From assembly GCA_016296565.1 (NCBI GenBank), contig JAEDJB010000046.1:1-12811 (forward strand): 12,811 bases of DNA, written 5' to 3'. A model generated the notes under the pieces. It searched no databases. It was not told the origin of the DNA and saw nothing but the letters and a program-made list of their open reading frames with translations. This stretch comes from Oscillospiraceae bacterium. Its GTDB lineage: Bacteria; Bacillota; Clostridia; Oscillospirales; Oscillospiraceae. Below are positions 10,968-12,811 of this stretch, piece by piece. The position numbers and the translations under genes were made by a program. Numbering within the stretch: position 1 is the first letter of the stretch; every line of letters begins with the position of its first letter.

Positions 10968-12811
10968 ATGCGTTTTTACAGTGAATCGCTGCGCCGGGCA
11001 GCGGAGGCTCTGGAAACCGACCCCGACCGGGGCCTCACCGCCCAGGAGGCCGCCCGCCGGCTGGCCCAGTACGGGGAGAACCAGCTGCGCCAGGCCAAGC
11101 CCCCCAGCCTGCTTCTCCGGTGCCTGGGGCAATTGAAGGACCCCATGATCCTGGTGCTGCTGGCCGCCGCCGCCCTGTCCTTTTTCGCCGGGGGCGGGCA
11201 GGACTGGCTCGACGCGGCCATCATCCTGCTTATCGTGGTGTTCAACACCGTGATCTCCGTCTCCCAGGAGGACAACGCCCGGAAGGCTCTGGAGGCCCTG
11301 CGCCAGCTCTCCGCCCCCAAAGCCCGGGTGCTCCGGGACGGCGTGGAGAGCCGGATCGAGAGTACCCAGCTGGTCCCCGGGGACGTAATTTTGCTGGAGG
11401 CCGGGGACTATGTCCCCGCCGACGGCCGGATCTGGTGGCAGGCGGGGCTTCAGACCGACGAGTCCGCCATGACGGGAGAGTCCCTGCCGGTGCACAAGCG
11501 GGGCGGCAGCGGCCTGCCCCCGGAGACCCCTCTGGCCGAGCGGAAAAACATGGTCATCGGGGGCACCGCCGTCACCGGCGGCCGGGCCAAGGTGCTGGTG
11601 ACGGACACGGGCATGGAGACGGAGATGGGCAAGATCGCCGGCCTGCTCCTGGACCAGGCCCAGGGGGAGACCCCCCTCCAGCGGAAGATGGGGGAGGTGT
11701 CAAAGGTCCTGTCCCTGGTGTGCGTGGGGGTGTGCGCGGTGATGTTCGGCCTGGGGGCCCTCCAGCACCGGGACCTGCTGGACATGTTCCTCACCGCTGT
11801 GGCCCTGGCGGTGGCCGCCATCCCCGAGGGGCTGCCCGCCATCGTCACCATCGTCCTGGCCATGGGGGTGGGGCGGATGGCCAAGCAGAACGCCATCATC
11901 AAGCGCCTGCCCGCCGTGGAGACCCTGGGCTGTGCCTCGGTCATCTGCTCGGACAAGACCGGGACCCTCACCAAAAACCAGATGACCGTGCTGGAGGTCT
12001 GGACCCCCGGGGGGGCCCTCCGCCAGCGTGCTCTGACCCTGGGGACCCTGTGCGGGGACGCCCAGAAGGGGCCGAAGGGCTACCTGGGGGACCCCACCGA
12101 AACCGCCATCGCCGACCTGGCGGACAAGGAAGGGCTGCCAAAGGCCGGCCTGGACCGGGAGAACCCCCGCCAGGGGGAGGCCCCCTTCGATTCCTCCCGC
12201 AAGCGCATGGCCACCTGCCACACCCTGCCAGGGGGCGGGACCCTCATCGCCGTGAAGGGCGCCCCCGAGGCGGTGCTGGCCAAGTGCACTTACATTCTGG
12301 GCTCCGGCGGTCCCCGTCCTCTGGGGTCGGGGGAGCGGGCCAGCATCCAGCGGGAGAACAGCCGCCTGGCCGGCCGGGCCCTCCGGGTGCTGGCGGTGGC
12401 CCAGCGGGAGACCCGGGGGCCGGTCCGGGATTTCACCCCGGAGGAACTGGAGCGGGACCTGGTGTTTGTGGGCCTTATCGGCATGATGGACCCGCCCCGG
12501 CCTGAGGTCCGCCAGGCGGTGGACCGCTGCGCCCAGGCCGGGATTCGCCCGGTGATGATCACCGGGGACCACCGGGACACCGCCGTGGCCATTGCCCGGG
12601 ACCTGGGGATCTACCGCCCCGGGGACCGGGCGGTGGACGGCGGTCTCCTGGACCTGCTGCCCCAGGAGACCCTGGAGGAGGAGATTGACCGATTCTCCGT
12701 CTTTGCCCGGGTGACCCCGGAACACAAAATGCGCATCGTAAAAGCCTGGCAGAAGAAGGGCCATGTGGTGGCCATGACCGGGGACGGGGTCAACGACGCC
12801 CCCGCCCTGAA
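10968..12811 (+). CDS. P2A-type cation-transporting ATPase (probably Ca2+), 3' end missing
   Basis: The frame opens at ATG 10968, with AGAGG 7 bases upstream, and stays open for 614 codons to the window edge; a full protein of this family has about 850-900 residues. Residues 1-45 are the cation ATPase N-terminal domain. Predicted membrane helices lie at about 60-77, 82-100, 247-264 and 273-297. The actuator loop has MTGES (Glu171). Helix 4 has AAIPEGLPAIV with Glu287, as in SERCA-like pumps. The phosphorylation site is SDKTGTLTKNQ (Asp329). The nucleotide domain has KGAPE, and later come DPPRPEV, MITGD and MTGDGVNDAPAL (Asp606, Asp610). Helices 5-10, which hold the other ion ligands, are outside the window, so Ca2+ is inferred from PEGLPA; Mn2+ or another cation is possible. 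It is separated from the foldase by a terminator, and no strong promoter is visible in the roughly 110-base gap (a TATCCT at 10916 lacks a good -35 box). Its third codon positions are extremely G+C-rich. Confidence 0.95.
   Translation, partial: MRFYSESLRRAAEALETDPDRGLTAQEAARRLAQYGENQLRQAKPPSLLLRCLGQLKDPMILVLLAAAALSFFAGGGQDWLDAAIILLIVVFNTVISVSQEDNARKALEALRQLSAPKARVLRDGVESRIESTQLVPGDVILLEAGDYVPADGRIWWQAGLQTDESAMTGESLPVHKRGGSGLPPETPLAERKNMVIGGTAVTGGRAKVLVTDTGMETEMGKIAGLLLDQAQGETPLQRKMGEVSKVLSLVCVGVCAVMFGLGALQHRDLLDMFLTAVALAVAAIPEGLPAIVTIVLAMGVGRMAKQNAIIKRLPAVETLGCASVICSDKTGTLTKNQMTVLEVWTPGGALRQRALTLGTLCGDAQKGPKGYLGDPTETAIADLADKEGLPKAGLDRENPRQGEAPFDSSRKRMATCHTLPGGGTLIAVKGAPEAVLAKCTYILGSGGPRPLGSGERASIQRENSRLAGRALRVLAVAQRETRGPVRDFTPEELERDLVFVGLIGMMDPPRPEVRQAVDRCAQAGIRPVMITGDHRDTAVAIARDLGIYRPGDRAVDGGLLDLLPQETLEEEIDRFSVFARVTPEHKMRIVKAWQKKGHVVAMTGDGVNDAPAL

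Noticed and set aside
11120..12505. Closed plus-strand frame of 461 codons
   Set aside because: It is the out-of-frame shadow of the cation ATPase, very rich in Gly, Pro, Arg and Ala, with no domain. The true frame begins at 10968 and has all P-type motifs.
11700..12764. Minus-strand frame of 354 codons opposite the ATPase
   Set aside because: It is an antisense shadow rich in Gly, His, Gln and Pro, with no support.

Overview
The window looks like chromosomal DNA from a GC-rich, low-branching member of the Firmicutes (Clostridia), most likely an Oscillospiraceae-type gut anaerobe related to Flavonifractor, Oscillibacter or Lawsonibacter. The clues are the linked prs, pth and mfd genes (a Firmicutes arrangement), AGGAGG-type ribosome binding sites, sigma-A style promoters, an SLH-domain surface protein, a biosynthetic-type thiolase and high G+C at third codon positions. 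The genus is an inference from style, not from a marker gene.

Layout from left to right. At 1-1717 (minus) lies a secreted GLUG-repeat/SLH-domain wall protein with a strong terminator at the left edge. At 1815-3071 (minus) lies an acetyl-CoA acetyltransferase with a near-consensus promoter and a hairpin terminator squeezed between it and the SLH gene. At 3219-3677 (minus) is a small membrane-anchored or lipoprotein gene of unknown function with its own promoter. At 3774-4090 there is no gene, only a dense run of stem-loops ending in a terminator. At 4091-9174 (minus) is the housekeeping cluster prs-pth-mfd, read in that order: PRPP synthase, peptidyl-tRNA hydrolase and the transcription-repair coupling factor. 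Each gene junction carries a stem-loop. A 324-base divergent intergenic region at 9175-9498 holds the prs promoter, an extended dyad and the promoter of the next gene. At 9499-10782 (plus) is a PrsA/SurA-like parvulin lipoprotein with an acidic hexapeptide-repeat tail, closed by a clear terminator. At 10968-12811 (plus) a P2A-type cation ATPase starts and runs off the right edge after 614 codons.

The genes are mostly ordinary core functions: nucleotide precursor supply (prs), ribosome rescue (pth), transcription-coupled repair (mfd), C4 carbon metabolism (thiolase), export folding (parvulin), cation transport (ATPase) and the cell surface (SLH protein). I find no phage, transposase, CRISPR, toxin-antitoxin or biosynthetic cluster. 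I do not see a convincing new multi-gene system. The parts most worth a second look are the palindrome cluster after mfd, the extra segment inside the thiolase, the dyad between the divergent promoters and the repeat tail of the foldase.
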